Assembly: GCF_008017535.1 (NCBI RefSeq)
Contig: NZ_VRUA01000003.1
Location: forward strand, 62,001 to 126,000
Reading direction: 5' to 3'
Origin: Ottowia flava
Lineage (GTDB): Bacteria; Pseudomonadota; Gammaproteobacteria; Burkholderiales; Burkholderiaceae_C
DNA length: 64,000 nucleotides
Part shown: positions 21,137 through 30,872 of the stretch, one piece after another
Layout of the letters: the number at the start of each line of letters is the position of its first letter
How positions within the stretch are numbered: position 1 is the first letter of the stretch
Made by a program: the position numbers and the translations under genes
Notes under the pieces: generated by a model
The model's database searches: none
Told to the model about the DNA's origin: nothing
What the model saw: the letters and a program-made list of their open reading frames with translations, nothing else

Positions 21137-21169
21137 TCGCCCCCGTGCTGCACGGCGTGGTTTCTGGCG

Positions 21170-21194
21170 ACGGGCTTCGGCCCGTTTGCCTTTT
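21170..21194 (+). terminator. Intrinsic terminator of secA
   Basis: ACGGGC (21170-21175), loop TTCG, GCCCGT (21180-21185), then TTGCCTTTT. The stable UUCG tetraloop and T-rich tail are typical. Confidence 0.75.
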
Positions 21195-21256
21195 GGGGCG
21201 ACCAACGGCGCTTGCCGATAATCAACGTTTTTCCCCTTTGCCTGAGGACCTTTCGC

Positions 21257-22486
21257 ATGCCGGTGAATCTGTCTGCCCCTGATCCGTCCCGCTTGTTTCC
21301 CGTGCCCGGTGTGCGCATTGGCGTCGCTGAGGCAGGTGTGCGCAAGGTCGGCCGCAAGGATCTGACCGTTTTTCTGCTGGACGAGGGGGCGAGCGTGGGC
21401 GGCGTATTCACCCGCAACCGTTTTTGCGCCGCACCGGTGCAGATCTGCCGCGATCGCCTGCAGGCGGGCGAGCCGATCCGCGCCATGGTCATCAACACCG
21501 GCAACGCCAACGCCGGGACGGGCGAAGACGGCCTGGCGCGCGCGCGTCAGGTCAGCGACGCGCTGGCCGACTTGCTGAAGCTGCAGCCGGGCCAGGTCCT
21601 CCCGTTTTCCACCGGCGTGATCATGGAGCCGCTGCCGGTTGACCGCATCGTGGCCGGCCTGCCGGCCGCGGTGGCCGACGCCCAGCCCAACCATTGGGCG
21701 CGCGCGGCCGAAGGCATCATGACCACCGACACCGTGCCCAAGGCCTTCAGCGCCAAGGCGCGTGTGGGCGGTGTGGAAGTCACCATCACCGGCATCAGCA
21801 AAGGCGCGGGCATGATCCGCCCCAACATGGCGACGATGCTCGGTTTTCTGGCCACCGACGCCTGCGTGGCGCCGGCGCTGATGAAGCCTTTGGCGCAGGC
21901 GCTGGCCGATGCGTCGTTCAACCGCGTCACCATCGACGGCGATACCTCTACCAACGATTCCTTCGTCGTCGTGGCCACCAACAAGGCAGCCAACAAGCCT
22001 GTCTCATCGCTGGACAGCGACGACGGCCGCGCGCTGCTGTCGGCCATGCAGGACGTGGCGCGCCAGCTGGCGCAGGCCATCGTTCGGGACGGAGAGGGCG
22101 CCACCAAGTTCATCGCCATCCAGGTCGATGGCGGCAAGACCGCCGACGAATGCCGTCAGGTGGCCTACGCCATCGCGCATTCGCCGCTGGTCAAGACCGC
22201 GTTCTTTGCCAGCGACCCCAACCTGGGGCGCATCCTGGCGGCGGTGGGTTACGCGGGCATCGACGACCTGGACCAGGCCAAGATCGACCTGCACCTCGAC
22301 GACGTGTGCGTGGCCGTCAACGGCGGCCGCAACCCCGCCTACCGCGAGGAAGATGGCCAGCGCGTGATGAAACAGGCCGAGATCACGGTGCGTGTGAACC
22401 TGGGCCGCGGCAAGGCCAGCGAAACGGTCTGGACCTGCGATCTGAGCCACGACTACGTCAGCATCAACGCCGACTACCGTTCCTGA
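21257..22486 (+). CDS. argJ: Bifunctional ornithine acetyltransferase / N-acetylglutamate synthase
   Basis: ArgJ (409 aa) recycles the acetyl group in arginine synthesis. The self-cleavage site Ala-Thr lies in NMATMLGF; the new N-terminal Thr is the catalytic residue. Other marks are TGNANAGTG and the C-terminal [11 protein letters not shown]. The ATG at 21257 gives the family start; an upstream in-frame ATG would add 15 residues. Confidence 0.96.
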   Translation: MPVNLSAPDPSRLFPVPGVRIGVAEAGVRKVGRKDLTVFLLDEGASVGGVFTRNRFCAAPVQICRDRLQAGEPIRAMVINTGNANAGTGEDGLARARQVSDALADLLKLQPGQVLPFSTGVIMEPLPVDRIVAGLPAAVADAQPNHWARAAEGIMTTDTVPKAFSAKARVGGVEVTITGISKGAGMIRPNMATMLGFLATDACVAPALMKPLAQALADASFNRVTIDGDTSTNDSFVVVATNKAANKPVSSLDSDDGRALLSAMQDVARQLAQAIVRDGEGATKFIAIQVDGGKTADECRQVAYAIAHSPLVKTAFFASDPNLGRILAAVGYAGIDDLDQAKIDLHLDDVCVAVNGGRNPAYREEDGQRVMKQAEITVRVNLGRGKASETVWTCDLSHDYVSINADYRS

Positions 22487-22492
22487 ATATTC

Positions 22493-22540
22493 CTGTTTTG
22501 ATAGCTGCCTGCGCAGTCTGGGCGCGGGCTAGAGGCTGAA
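22493..22540 (+). repeat. Dispersed AGCTGC/GCGCAG repeat, copy 5 (carries a ribosome site)
   Basis: TTTTGATAGCTGCCTGCGCAG, about 10 bases, then GGGCTAGAGGCTGAA, ending at the ATG of the DUF815 gene. Its AGAGG is the likely ribosome-binding site. Confidence 0.6.
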
Positions 22541-23422
22541 ATGACTGAAGAATTGGTGCGATTGATCGCACGGGCCGAACAGCTGATGGCCCGCATCGAA
22601 TCCGCGCTGCCGCAACCGCTGGGCGCGCCCGACTGGGGCCAGGCGGTGGCGTGGCGCTACCGCAAGCGCGCGTCCGGTCACGGCGTGCTGGAACCGGTGC
22701 GCCACATCGGCGGCATCTCGCTAACCGATCTGAAAGAGATCGATGCGCAAAAGGAGAAGATCGAGCGCAACACGCGCCAGTTTGTCGAAGGGCGCCCGGC
22801 CAACAACGTGCTGCTGACCGGCGCGCGCGGCACGGGCAAGTCCTCACTGATTAAGGCCTGCCTGAACGCCTACGCGCCCCAAGGCCTGCGCCTGATCGAG
22901 GTCGACAAGGCCGACCTGACGGACCTGCCCGACATTGTGGAAGTGGTGGCCAGCCAGCCCGAGAAGTTCATCGTCTACTGCGACGACCTGAGCTTTGAAG
23001 AAGGCGAGCCGGGCTACAAGGCGCTCAAGAGCATCCTCGATGGCTCGGTCGCGGCCAGCACGCCCAACGTGCTGGTCTACGCCACCAGCAACCGGCGCCA
23101 CCTGCTGCCCGAGTACATGAAGGAAAACCTCAGCTACACCCACACCGACGATGGCGAGGTGCACCCGGGCGAAGTGGTTGAGGAGAAGATCTCGCTGTCG
23201 GAGCGCTTCGGCCTGTGGGTCAGCTTCTACCCGTTCACGCAAGAGGAATACCTGACCATCACCGCGCAATGGCTGAGCGCACTGGGCGCGACGCCCGCGC
23301 AGATCGAGGCGTCACTTCCCGAAGCGCTGGTGTGGGCCCTGGAGCGCGGCTCGCGCTCGGGCCGCGTGGCCTACCAGTTCGCCCGCGATTTCATGGGGCG
23401 CGACGGCGGTGGTGAGGGCTGA
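22541..23422 (+). CDS. AAA ATP-binding protein (DUF815 family)
   Basis: A 293-aa P-loop ATPase. Walker A is LLTGARGTGKSSL near residue 90, Walker B is FIVYCDDLSFE near 145, and the sensor-like YATSNRRH follows near 185. This matches the DUF815 group, often found beside mutT in betaproteobacteria. Its physiological role is not established. It starts at the end of a dispersed repeat and stops 6 bases before mutT, so the two are probably co-transcribed. Confidence 0.85.
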   Translation: MTEELVRLIARAEQLMARIESALPQPLGAPDWGQAVAWRYRKRASGHGVLEPVRHIGGISLTDLKEIDAQKEKIERNTRQFVEGRPANNVLLTGARGTGKSSLIKACLNAYAPQGLRLIEVDKADLTDLPDIVEVVASQPEKFIVYCDDLSFEEGEPGYKALKSILDGSVAASTPNVLVYATSNRRHLLPEYMKENLSYTHTDDGEVHPGEVVEEKISLSERFGLWVSFYPFTQEEYLTITAQWLSALGATPAQIEASLPEALVWALERGSRSGRVAYQFARDFMGRDGGGEG

Positions 23423-23428
23423 GCCTCG

Positions 23429-23899
23429 ATGACCGAGCCGCTGCTGACCGCCGACGCGCACCTGCGCCGCGAAGGCGTCACCGAGGGCGCACCTCGGCCG
23501 GTTGTGGACGTCGCGGTCGGTGTGTTGATCGGCGCGGACGGGCGCTTTCTGTTGGCGTCCCGGCCTGAAGGCAAGGTCTACGCAGGCTATTGGGAGTTTC
23601 CAGGCGGCAAGCTGGAAGCAGGCGAGAGCGTCGAAACGGCGTTGGCGCGTGAGCTGCACGAGGAGCTGGGCATCCGTGTTGACCCGGCGCAGGTCCTGCG
23701 CTGGCGCGAGCAACTGGTGGACTACCCGCACGCGCTGGTGCGGCTGCATTTCTGCAAGCTGACCCAATGGCAGGGTGAGCTGCAGACACGAGAGGGCCAG
23801 GCGCTGGCATGGGCCTCACTGCCCGTCACGGTATCGCCGGTGTTGCCGGGGGCGGTGCCGGTGCTGCGTTGGCTCGAAGAAGAGGCCGCTTTAGGCTGA
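23429..23899 (+). CDS. mutT: NUDIX hydrolase, probable 8-oxo-dGTP diphosphatase
   Basis: A 156-aa protein with a complete Nudix box from about residue 53 (GGKLEAGES, then RELHEELGI), giving the GX5EX7REUXEEXGU pattern. MutT cleans oxidised dGTP from the nucleotide pool. The secA-argJ-mutT-yacG-zapD-coaE-pilD neighbourhood is also conserved in gammaproteobacteria (secA-mutT-yacG-zapD-coaE), which supports the MutT name. Confidence 0.88.
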   Translation: MTEPLLTADAHLRREGVTEGAPRPVVDVAVGVLIGADGRFLLASRPEGKVYAGYWEFPGGKLEAGESVETALARELHEELGIRVDPAQVLRWREQLVDYPHALVRLHFCKLTQWQGELQTREGQALAWASLPVTVSPVLPGAVPVLRWLEEEAALG

Positions 23900-23921
23900 G
23901 GCTGGCGATAATCGCATCCCG

Positions 23922-23980
23922 CTTGCTATTTAATGCATAGCTGCTTGCGCAGGTGACTGTAGGGCTAGGGGCGGATATTT
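23922..23980 (+). repeat. Dispersed AGCTGC/GCGCAG repeat, copy 6
   Basis: TTGCTATTTAATGCATAGCTGCTTGCGCAG, about 8 bases, then AGGGCTAGGGGCGG. It lies in the gap between the convergent mutT and yacG. Confidence 0.65.
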
Positions 23981-23991
23981 CTTGATTTTGC

Positions 23992-24210
23992 CTACGGGTG
24001 CGGCGGCTCGGACAGTGAGCCATCGTCCTCATCGTGCGACGCTTCCACACGAAAGCTTTCGTTCGCCCATGCGCCCAAGTCGAACATCTTGCAGCGCTCG
24101 CTGCAGAACGGGCGGTAGGCGTTGTCCGGGGCGTAGCGGCTGGGACCGCCGCAGGCCGGACACCGCACGGTGCGGGCCTTGGCAAGCGGCGGCTTGGTGG
24201 AATCGCTCAT
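23992..24210 (-). CDS. yacG: DNA gyrase inhibitor YacG (zinc-binding)
   Basis: YacG (72 aa) binds one zinc through CPACG near residue 17 and FCSERCKM near 35 and inhibits gyrase. The following DLGAWANE is typical. Start ATG at 24210 overlaps the zapD stop (ATGA); a GTG at 24216 would add two residues. Confidence 0.93.
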   Translation of the reverse strand: MSDSTKPPLAKARTVRCPACGGPSRYAPDNAYRPFCSERCKMFDLGAWANESFRVEASHDEDDGSLSEPPHP

Positions 24211-24962
24211 GCGCACAGGGCAAGTTCAAACGGCACGTCTTCCCGCGCCGGATGCAGCTTGCCATCGGCTTCGTGCCGCACCAGACGCACCGACACCATC
24301 AGGCGGTTGCCGCTGATCTCGGGAATCAGGTGCATGGACGGATCGATGCGCAGACGCAGCAACTGGAAGGTGCGGCCCTGAGGCAGCGTCTGCTGGAAGT
24401 GACCGTTGCGCGTCATCACCTTTTGCGGCTGGCCCGAGTCGCGCAGCAGTTGCAGCAGCAAGGTCACCGCGTTCGCCATGGGCGCCAGCGAACTGGCCCA
24501 CTGGTTCAGGTCGGCGCGGCGGCTGGCGGCCTGGCCTTGCTGCCAGGCGTGGTAGGCCGGGAGATCAAATTCGCAGGTGCCGCCCGGAATGACCGCACGG
24601 CTGCGGATGCTCATCAGCCACTCGTTGTCTTGAAGATCGTGACCGGGTTTGCCCATCTGCCCGCTCAGCTGGGCGAAGGCGTATTCCAGGCGCGACAGAA
24701 CCGCTTCCAGCGAGGCTTCGGAGATCGCGGGGTTGCCGCGAAAGGCCGCGAAATGGGCCTTTTGTCGCTCCAAGTCTTTGAGCACGTCCGATTTCAGGTC
24801 GGCGCGGCTGGTGACATCCATCACCTCGAAGATGGCGATCAGCGCGTAGTGGTGATCAAGGGCACTGTCGCGCGGCAAGAGCTGACCGAGTCGGCCAATC
24901 AGGTGCTCGAGGCGCAGGTAGGTGCGAATGCGTTCGTTGAAAGGGTATTCGTACAGGATCAC
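24207..24962 (-). CDS. zapD: Cell division protein ZapD
   Basis: ZapD (251 aa, formerly YacF) bundles FtsZ filaments at the division ring. The N-terminus (MILYEYPFNERIRTYLRLE) is the family signature. The start codon is GTG. It lies between coaE and yacG with a 4-base overlap to yacG. Confidence 0.93.
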   Translation of the reverse strand: MILYEYPFNERIRTYLRLEHLIGRLGQLLPRDSALDHHYALIAIFEVMDVTSRADLKSDVLKDLERQKAHFAAFRGNPAISEASLEAVLSRLEYAFAQLSGQMGKPGHDLQDNEWLMSIRSRAVIPGGTCEFDLPAYHAWQQGQAASRRADLNQWASSLAPMANAVTLLLQLLRDSGQPQKVMTRNGHFQQTLPQGRTFQLLRLRIDPSMHLIPEISGNRLMVSVRLVRHEADGKLHPAREDVPFELALCA

Positions 24963-24992
24963 GCGGAAGAGACCTTCCCTGAGACGCCCGCA

Positions 24993-25610
24993 TCATAGCC
25001 CGAAGCGGCTCGCCCAGATCTCCACTTGCGCGCCAAGCTGTGCCAGATCGGTGCCGGCACCGTTGTAGATGACCACGTCCGCGCAGGCCAGACGCTGGGC
25101 GCGGCTGGCTTGCGCGGCCAGGATGCCCTCGACCTGATCGCGTGGCAGTTGGTTGCGGGCGATGACGCGCTCAATCTGCGTTTCGACATCGCAGTCCACC
25201 ACCATGACGCGGTCGACGCGCGCACGCCAGCGCGGGCCACTTTCCACCAGCAGAGGCACATCGAATACTATCAGCGGCGCACCCGCAGCGTGGGCTGCAG
25301 CGGCCTGACGATCTGTTTCGTCGCTGACCAGGGGGTGGATGATGGCTTCAAGGCGCTGACGTGCGCTGGGGTCGGTAAAGACCAGATCGCGCATGGCCGC
25401 GCGGTCCAGCGCACCGTCGGTGTTGATCAAATGCGCACCGAACGCCTCGGCTATGGCAGATAGAGCGCTGCCGCGGGCGGCCGTGGTGCTGCGGGATATG
25501 GCGTCCGCATCGACGATGGCGGCGCCATGCGCCTTGGCAAGAAGGCCGGCGACGGTGCTCTTGCCGCTGCCAATGCCGCCCGTCAGACCCAGCAGAAGAG
25601 GCGCGGCCAC
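24993..25610 (-). CDS. coaE: Dephospho-CoA kinase
   Basis: CoaE (205 aa) phosphorylates dephospho-CoA in the last step of CoA synthesis. The P-loop GLTGGIGSGKST opens the protein, and the substrate motif VDADAISR follows near residue 34. It follows pilD by 8 bases, a common arrangement (pilB-pilC-pilD-coaE). Confidence 0.96.
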   Translation of the reverse strand: MAAPLLLGLTGGIGSGKSTVAGLLAKAHGAAIVDADAISRSTTAARGSALSAIAEAFGAHLINTDGALDRAAMRDLVFTDPSARQRLEAIIHPLVSDETDRQAAAAHAAGAPLIVFDVPLLVESGPRWRARVDRVMVVDCDVETQIERVIARNQLPRDQVEGILAAQASRAQRLACADVVIYNGAGTDLAQLGAQVEIWASRFGL

Positions 25611-25618
25611 GCGCAGAC

Positions 25619-26461
25619 CTAGAGGCCAACGGCGCGCAGAATGGCCTGCGGACCGAGGACCATGGCGGTGATACCGCCCAGGGCGAGGAACGGACCGAAG
25701 GGGACGACGCCGCCTTCACGCAAGGAGCTCATCAGCTTCATGCCAATGCCGACGATCGCGCCGATTACCGACGCCATCAGGATGATGGGTACCAGCGCTT
25801 GCCAGCCAAACCAAGCGCCCAGTGCGGCGAACAGCTTGAAGTCACCAAAGCCCATGCCCTCCTTGCCGGTCGCCAGCTTGAAACCCCAGTACACCAGCCA
25901 GAGCGACATGTAGCCGCCCACCGCGCCCCAAACCGCATCCGCCAGCGGAGCCTGGGTCCAGTGCAGCGCTGAGGCGATCAGCCCGGCCCACAGCAAGGGC
26001 AGCGTCAGGACGTCAGGCAAAAGGGTGGTGTCCCAGTCAATCAATGTCATGGCTACCAACAGGGCGGTAAAAAGGCACCAGGTAGCGGCGGTCGGCGTCA
26101 AACCCCAGCGCCAGCCACACCACGCGAAGAGCAGACCGGTGGCCAGTTCAACCATCGGGTAGCGCAGGCTGATCGGCGTACCGCAGGCTGAGCACTTGCC
26201 GCGCAGGAACACGTAGCTCAGCACCGGGATGTTTTCGTACCAGCGGATCTGGTGGCCGCATTTCTGGCAGCGGGAGCGGGGAACGAGGATGTTGAACGGT
26301 TCGGAGTCGGGGGCTTCTTGACCCATCGCCTCAGCGCATTCCGCTGCCCACTGCCGTTCCAGCATCTTGGGAAGCCGGTAAATCACGACGTTGAGGAAGC
26401 TCCCGATCAGCAAGCCCAACACGCCGGTGACCAGCACCGGCATCCACGCTTCAAGCCACAT
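25619..26461 (-). CDS. pilD: Prepilin leader peptidase / N-methyltransferase
   Basis: PilD (280 aa) cleaves prepilin leaders and methylates the new N-terminus in the inner membrane. The cytoplasmic zinc-ribbon-like CQKCG and CSACG pairs, and the two catalytic aspartates in DWDTTLLPD and GFGDFK, are present. About eight membrane helices are seen. The ATG shares one base with the pilC stop (TGATG), so translation is coupled. Confidence 0.95.
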   Translation of the reverse strand: MWLEAWMPVLVTGVLGLLIGSFLNVVIYRLPKMLERQWAAECAEAMGQEAPDSEPFNILVPRSRCQKCGHQIRWYENIPVLSYVFLRGKCSACGTPISLRYPMVELATGLLFAWCGWRWGLTPTAATWCLFTALLVAMTLIDWDTTLLPDVLTLPLLWAGLIASALHWTQAPLADAVWGAVGGYMSLWLVYWGFKLATGKEGMGFGDFKLFAALGAWFGWQALVPIILMASVIGAIVGIGMKLMSSLREGGVVPFGPFLALGGITAMVLGPQAILRAVGL

Positions 26462-27684
26462 CAAACTACTTGGCCCAGCTTGAAGATAGGCAGGTACATC
26501 GAAACAACAATGCCGCCGATGACCGTCCCTAGTACCACGATGATGATGGGTTCCATCAGGCTGGAGAGGCCAGCAACCATTTCATCCACTTCGGCTTCGT
26601 AGAAGTCGGCCGCCTTGCCAAGCATATGGTCCAGTGCGCCGGACTCCTCTCCAATGGCAGTCATCTGCAGCACCATGCTCGGGAAGATGTTGGCGTTGGT
26701 CATGGCCATCGTCAGACTGGTGCCGGTCGCGACCTCCTGCTGAATCTTGTCGGTTGCCAACTTGTACATGGAATTGCCAGATGCGCCACCTACCGAATCA
26801 AGCGACTCGACCAAAGGCACGCCCGCTGCAAACATCGTCGAGAGCGTCCGGGTCCAGCGCGCAATCACGGATTTTTCAATGAGTTCACCAAAGATTGGCA
26901 GTTTGAGCAGCAGCCGATCCATGAACATCTGCATCTTCTCGTTGCGGCGCCATGCCTGCATGAAGAAGTAGACGCCTCCGAAAAGACCGCCGAAGATAAG
27001 CCACCACCATTTGACGAAGAATTCGCTCATGGCAATCACGAACAGAGTCGGTGCTGGCAAATCGGCTCCAAAGTTGGAGAACACCTCTTTAAACGCAGGA
27101 ATCACGAAGATCATGATGATCGAGACCACGACAAAGGCCACGACCAAGACCGCAATCGGATACATCAAAGCGGATTTGATCTTGGACTTGATCGCCTCCG
27201 TTTTTTCCATGTACGTGGCCAAACGGTCCAGCAGGCTTTCCAGAATGCCTGCTGCCTCACCGGCCTCCACAAGGTTGCAATACAGCGAGTCGAAGTAAAT
27301 CGGGTACTTTCGGAAGGCGGCTGACAGTGAGGTGCCGGTTTCGATATCGGCACGGATATCGTTGAGCAACTTGGTTACGCTGGGATTGGGGTTGCCCCGC
27401 CCCACGATGTCGAACGATTGAAGCAGGGGCACCCCAGCTTTCATCATCGTGGCCAACTGCCGCGTGAAGATCGCGATGTCCTTCGGTTTGATTTTCTTGC
27501 CTGCACGCATCCGGCGTTTTTTGACCTTCGTGGTCAGAATGCCTTGGCGGCGCAGTGTGGCCTGAACTTGGTTTTCGCCAGCAGCGCGGGTCTCACCGCG
27601 AACCGGCTTGCCATTGCGATCCTTGCCTTCCCATTCGAAGACAAACTCTTTGACCGTTCTAGTGCCTGCGACTCGGGTTGCCAT
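26461..27684 (-). CDS. pilC: Type IV pilus inner-membrane platform protein
   Basis: PilC (407 aa) is a type II secretion F-domain protein. Two T2SSF domains (about 70-195 and 275-400) with three membrane helices form the platform on which PilB acts. IFTRQLATMMKAGVPL marks the first domain, and ARWTRTLSTMFAAGVPLVES the second. Part of pilB-pilC-pilD. Confidence 0.95.
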   Translation of the reverse strand: MATRVAGTRTVKEFVFEWEGKDRNGKPVRGETRAAGENQVQATLRRQGILTTKVKKRRMRAGKKIKPKDIAIFTRQLATMMKAGVPLLQSFDIVGRGNPNPSVTKLLNDIRADIETGTSLSAAFRKYPIYFDSLYCNLVEAGEAAGILESLLDRLATYMEKTEAIKSKIKSALMYPIAVLVVAFVVVSIIMIFVIPAFKEVFSNFGADLPAPTLFVIAMSEFFVKWWWLIFGGLFGGVYFFMQAWRRNEKMQMFMDRLLLKLPIFGELIEKSVIARWTRTLSTMFAAGVPLVESLDSVGGASGNSMYKLATDKIQQEVATGTSLTMAMTNANIFPSMVLQMTAIGEESGALDHMLGKAADFYEAEVDEMVAGLSSLMEPIIIVVLGTVIGGIVVSMYLPIFKLGQVV

Positions 27685-27722
27685 TCGGGATACTCTCGTA
27701 AGGGCTCGTGTCTCCGAGCGGG

Positions 27723-29465
27723 TTACTGATTGGTGACGGCTAGGACTTCTTCGAGTGAAGTTACCCCAATCCTAACCTTATGCAGTGCAGATTCGCGCAG
27801 CGAACGGACGCCCTCCTCGCGCGCCTGCTCAGCAATTTCCAAAGCGCTGCCATCGGCGAGAATGATGCGTTGCATTTCTTCGCTGATCGGCATGACCTCG
27901 TAAATGCCGACACGTCCCTTGTAGCCGTTGTTACAAGCGGTGCAACCCACCGGCTTATACGGTGTCCAGCTGCCGTCCAAATCTTCTTCGCCAAATCCTG
28001 CTTCAATGAGCGTCTCGCGAGGTACGTCCATCGGGGCCTTGCATTGTGGGCACAAGCGACGTGCCAACCGTTGGGCCGTGATCAGAATCACGCTGGATGC
28101 AATATTGAACGGGGCAATGCCCATGTTGCGCATGCGTGTCAGGGTCGTCGGCGCGTCGTTGGTGTGCAGCGTTGACAGCACAAGGTGCCCGGTTTGAGCC
28201 GCCTTGATGGCGATGTCAGCCGTTTCAAGGTCGCGGATCTCGCCGACCATGATGATGTCGGGATCCTGGCGCAGAAAGGCCTTGAGTGCGACGGCGAAAG
28301 TCAGGCCAGCCTTCTCATTCACGTTGACCTGGTTGACGCCCGGCAGGTTGATTTCGGATGGGTCCTCGGCCGTCGCGATGTTCACCCCGGGTCGGTTCAA
28401 CAGGTTCAGGCAGGTGTATAGCGAAACCGTTTTACCGGACCCGGTTGGACCGGTCACCAAAATCATGCCGTACGGACGCTCAATGGCAGTAAGAAGTCTG
28501 ACTTTTTCCTCGGGCTCATAACCGAGGGCATCAATGCCCAATTTGGCGCTGCTCGGGTCAAGGATACGAATGACGATCTTTTCGCCAAACAATGTTGGCA
28601 ACGTGCTGACACGGAAGTCGATCACACGATCAGCACCAATCTTCAGCTTCATGCGACCGTCTTGCGGGACTCGCTTTTCAGAGATGTCGAGGCGTGACAG
28701 CACCTTGATCCGTGAGGCCAACTTTTCCTTGATCAACACGGGAGGGGAAACTATCTCGCGTAACTCCCCGTCGATCCTGAAGCGGACCCGGTATTGATGT
28801 TCGTACGGCTCGAAATGCAAATCCGAAGCACGCATATTGAACGCGTCGACAAGCATCTTGTGCAAGAACTTGACGACTGGAGCATCCTCGACGTCGGTCT
28901 GAGTTTCTGCCTCTTCAGCTGGCGCCGACACGCCCAATGCAGCCTCATCAAACTCGAAGTCACCGGTAACGATGTTGTCCATCGTCTCGGTTGCCGATTT
29001 CGTGAAAATCTCCACCAGACGAGTGAGTTTGTCGAACTCGGCGATCACCCATTCAACGCCCATCTGCGTTGAGAACTTCACTCGCTCGGCAGCCTCGTGA
29101 TCGGAGGGGTCGGCGGTAGCAATGATCAATCGACCATTGCGTTTGCTGAGCGCCAGGATTCGGTAGTTCAGTGAAAGTTTTGGGTCGATCAGATCCTTGG
29201 GGAGACGCAGCGGATCCAGCGCGCCAACATCCAGCAGGGGGGCTGAGAACGCTTGAGACAGCGTTTGAGCCAAATCCGCGGCAGCAATCGCGCCTGACTC
29301 AATTAGCTCTGAAACGAAATTCTTCTGACCGGACTGGGCCTTTCGGAACGTGTCTTCCGCGACCTTCTGGCTCAACTTTCCGGCGAGCACCAGCGCGCGT
29401 CCTACGCCAGGCAAGGCGGCGGAAGGGGCATCTCGGGAAGCAGACTCGGCAACAGCCATGGACAT
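27723..29465 (-). CDS. pilB: Type IV pilus extension ATPase
   Basis: PilB (580 aa) powers pilus extension. N-terminal T2SSE domain (about 30-160), Walker A GPTGSGKTVSLYT, Walker B region IIMVGEIRDLETA, and the zinc-binding CPQC with CTAC near the C-terminus. Start is placed at the ATG at 29465; an ATG two codons later is equally possible, and a frame open further upstream adds residues not typical of PilB. It is the first gene of the pil operon, and the last core gene before the integrated element. Confidence 0.95.
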   Translation of the reverse strand: MSMAVAESASRDAPSAALPGVGRALVLAGKLSQKVAEDTFRKAQSGQKNFVSELIESGAIAAADLAQTLSQAFSAPLLDVGALDPLRLPKDLIDPKLSLNYRILALSKRNGRLIIATADPSDHEAAERVKFSTQMGVEWVIAEFDKLTRLVEIFTKSATETMDNIVTGDFEFDEAALGVSAPAEEAETQTDVEDAPVVKFLHKMLVDAFNMRASDLHFEPYEHQYRVRFRIDGELREIVSPPVLIKEKLASRIKVLSRLDISEKRVPQDGRMKLKIGADRVIDFRVSTLPTLFGEKIVIRILDPSSAKLGIDALGYEPEEKVRLLTAIERPYGMILVTGPTGSGKTVSLYTCLNLLNRPGVNIATAEDPSEINLPGVNQVNVNEKAGLTFAVALKAFLRQDPDIIMVGEIRDLETADIAIKAAQTGHLVLSTLHTNDAPTTLTRMRNMGIAPFNIASSVILITAQRLARRLCPQCKAPMDVPRETLIEAGFGEEDLDGSWTPYKPVGCTACNNGYKGRVGIYEVMPISEEMQRIILADGSALEIAEQAREEGVRSLRESALHKVRIGVTSLEEVLAVTNQ

Positions 29466-29620
29466 ACACTCGGAAGGGCAAAATACAGCCTTCCGATCAT
29501 CGCCGATCGGTGAATAGATGTAAATCTTGCACACCATGCTGTGTGTGCATCAGTTGACACATCACGCATTCAGATGGCTTGCGGGCCGCGACCTGTTGTG
29601 TGTGGACAGGCCGATTTCGT

Positions 29621-29671
<51 letters not shown>

Positions 29672-29719
29672 TCGATTTTTTACATTTTTCACTGGCATAT
29701 GTGTCCATGATAGCATTTG

Positions 29720-29740
29720 TTGGGCCATTCTTGGGCCATT
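29720..29740 (+). repeat. Two tandem TTGGGCCATT boxes upstream of the integrase
   Basis: TTGGGCCATT at 29720-29729 and again at 29731-29740, period 11 bp, about one helical turn. The position between att site and int suggests integrase arm-type or excisionase binding, or an int operator. Confidence 0.5.
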
Positions 29741-29765
29741 GGCGACGATGTGAGGCAAATGCGAC

Positions 29766-30872
29766 ATGGGGCAAATTACAAAGCGTGGGGAGTATCAGTG
29801 GCGGGCCAAGGTGAGGCGCAAGGGCTTCCCGGAACAGTCCCGCACCTTCACGTACAAGGAAGATGCCGAGAAGTGGGTTCGCACGGTTGAGAGCGAACTG
29901 GAAACCAAGGGGTTCATTGATCGGCGGGAGGCTGAGAAGAACACGCTTGCTGCGATTCTCAAACGCTATCAGCAGGAGATAACGCCGGGGAAGAAGTCTG
30001 CTGCCATCGAGTCCGTGAAGATCGATGTGCTCTTGCGCGATGCGGCGCTGGTGGGTCTGAAGATGACGGCCATCACTAGTACGGAGGTCGCCAGGTGGCG
30101 TGACCGTCGGCTCAAGGAGGTGACTGGAGGCACCGTCAATCGGGAAATCGACGTGCTTTCCACAGTGTTCAACCATGCGCGACGAGAGTGGGGCATCCAT
30201 GTCGAGAACCCGATTCCGTTGGTGAAGCGGCCGGAAAAGGCGCGAGCGCGGGATCGGCGGCTTTCGCATGAAGAGGAAAGCTACTTGTTGGCAGCGCTGA
30301 CGGGCGGAGTGCGCCAACAGGATGGAACCTTCACCAAGGGGGCGCGTAATCCGTGGTTGCTGCCGCTGGTGCGGCTGGCGTTGGAAACTGCAATGCGCAG
30401 GGGCGAGTTGCTGGCCCTTCAGTGGGAGAACGTCGATCTCAAACGACGCACCGCGCACCTGCCGGACACGAAGAATGGTGATGCGCGCTCCGTGCCGCTG
30501 TCCACGACGGCGGTCAGTATTCTGAAGGGGCTGCCTTCGCGCCCGAAGACAGAACGCGGAAAGCCTGTTGAACGGGTGGCTGGGGCGGTATTTCCGACGA
30601 CTGCGATGGCGTTGCGCAAGGGGTTTGCGCGGGCGATTGAGCGAGCGCAGCAGGACTACCTGGCTGACTGCAAAGCTGCCCGTAGAAAGCCGCAATCAGG
30701 CTTTCTGAGCGACGTTCATTTTCACGATACCCGCCATGAAGCGGCTTCGAGGCTGGCAGAAAAGTTGTCCAACGTGCTGGAATTGTCTGCGGTGACTGGA
30801 CACCGGGATTTACGCATGCTCAAGCGTTACTACCACCCACGAGCGGAAGATTTGGCCAAGAAGCTGGGTTGA
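29766..30872 (+). CDS. Tyrosine-recombinase integrase
   Basis: A 368-aa integrase. N-terminal arm-binding part (about 1-60, KRGEYQWRAKVRRKGFPEQ), core-binding SAM-like domain (70-160), and catalytic domain with Arg in ETAMRRGELLAL, the HxxR box HDTRHEA, the second His region TGHRDLRML and the Tyr in RYYHPR. It reads away from the tRNA-Pro fragment 95 bases upstream and so belongs to the element integrated there. Confidence 0.93.
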   Translation: MGQITKRGEYQWRAKVRRKGFPEQSRTFTYKEDAEKWVRTVESELETKGFIDRREAEKNTLAAILKRYQQEITPGKKSAAIESVKIDVLLRDAALVGLKMTAITSTEVARWRDRRLKEVTGGTVNREIDVLSTVFNHARREWGIHVENPIPLVKRPEKARARDRRLSHEEESYLLAALTGGVRQQDGTFTKGARNPWLLPLVRLALETAMRRGELLALQWENVDLKRRTAHLPDTKNGDARSVPLSTTAVSILKGLPSRPKTERGKPVERVAGAVFPTTAMALRKGFARAIERAQQDYLADCKAARRKPQSGFLSDVHFHDTRHEAASRLAEKLSNVLELSAVTGHRDLRMLKRYYHPRAEDLAKKLG

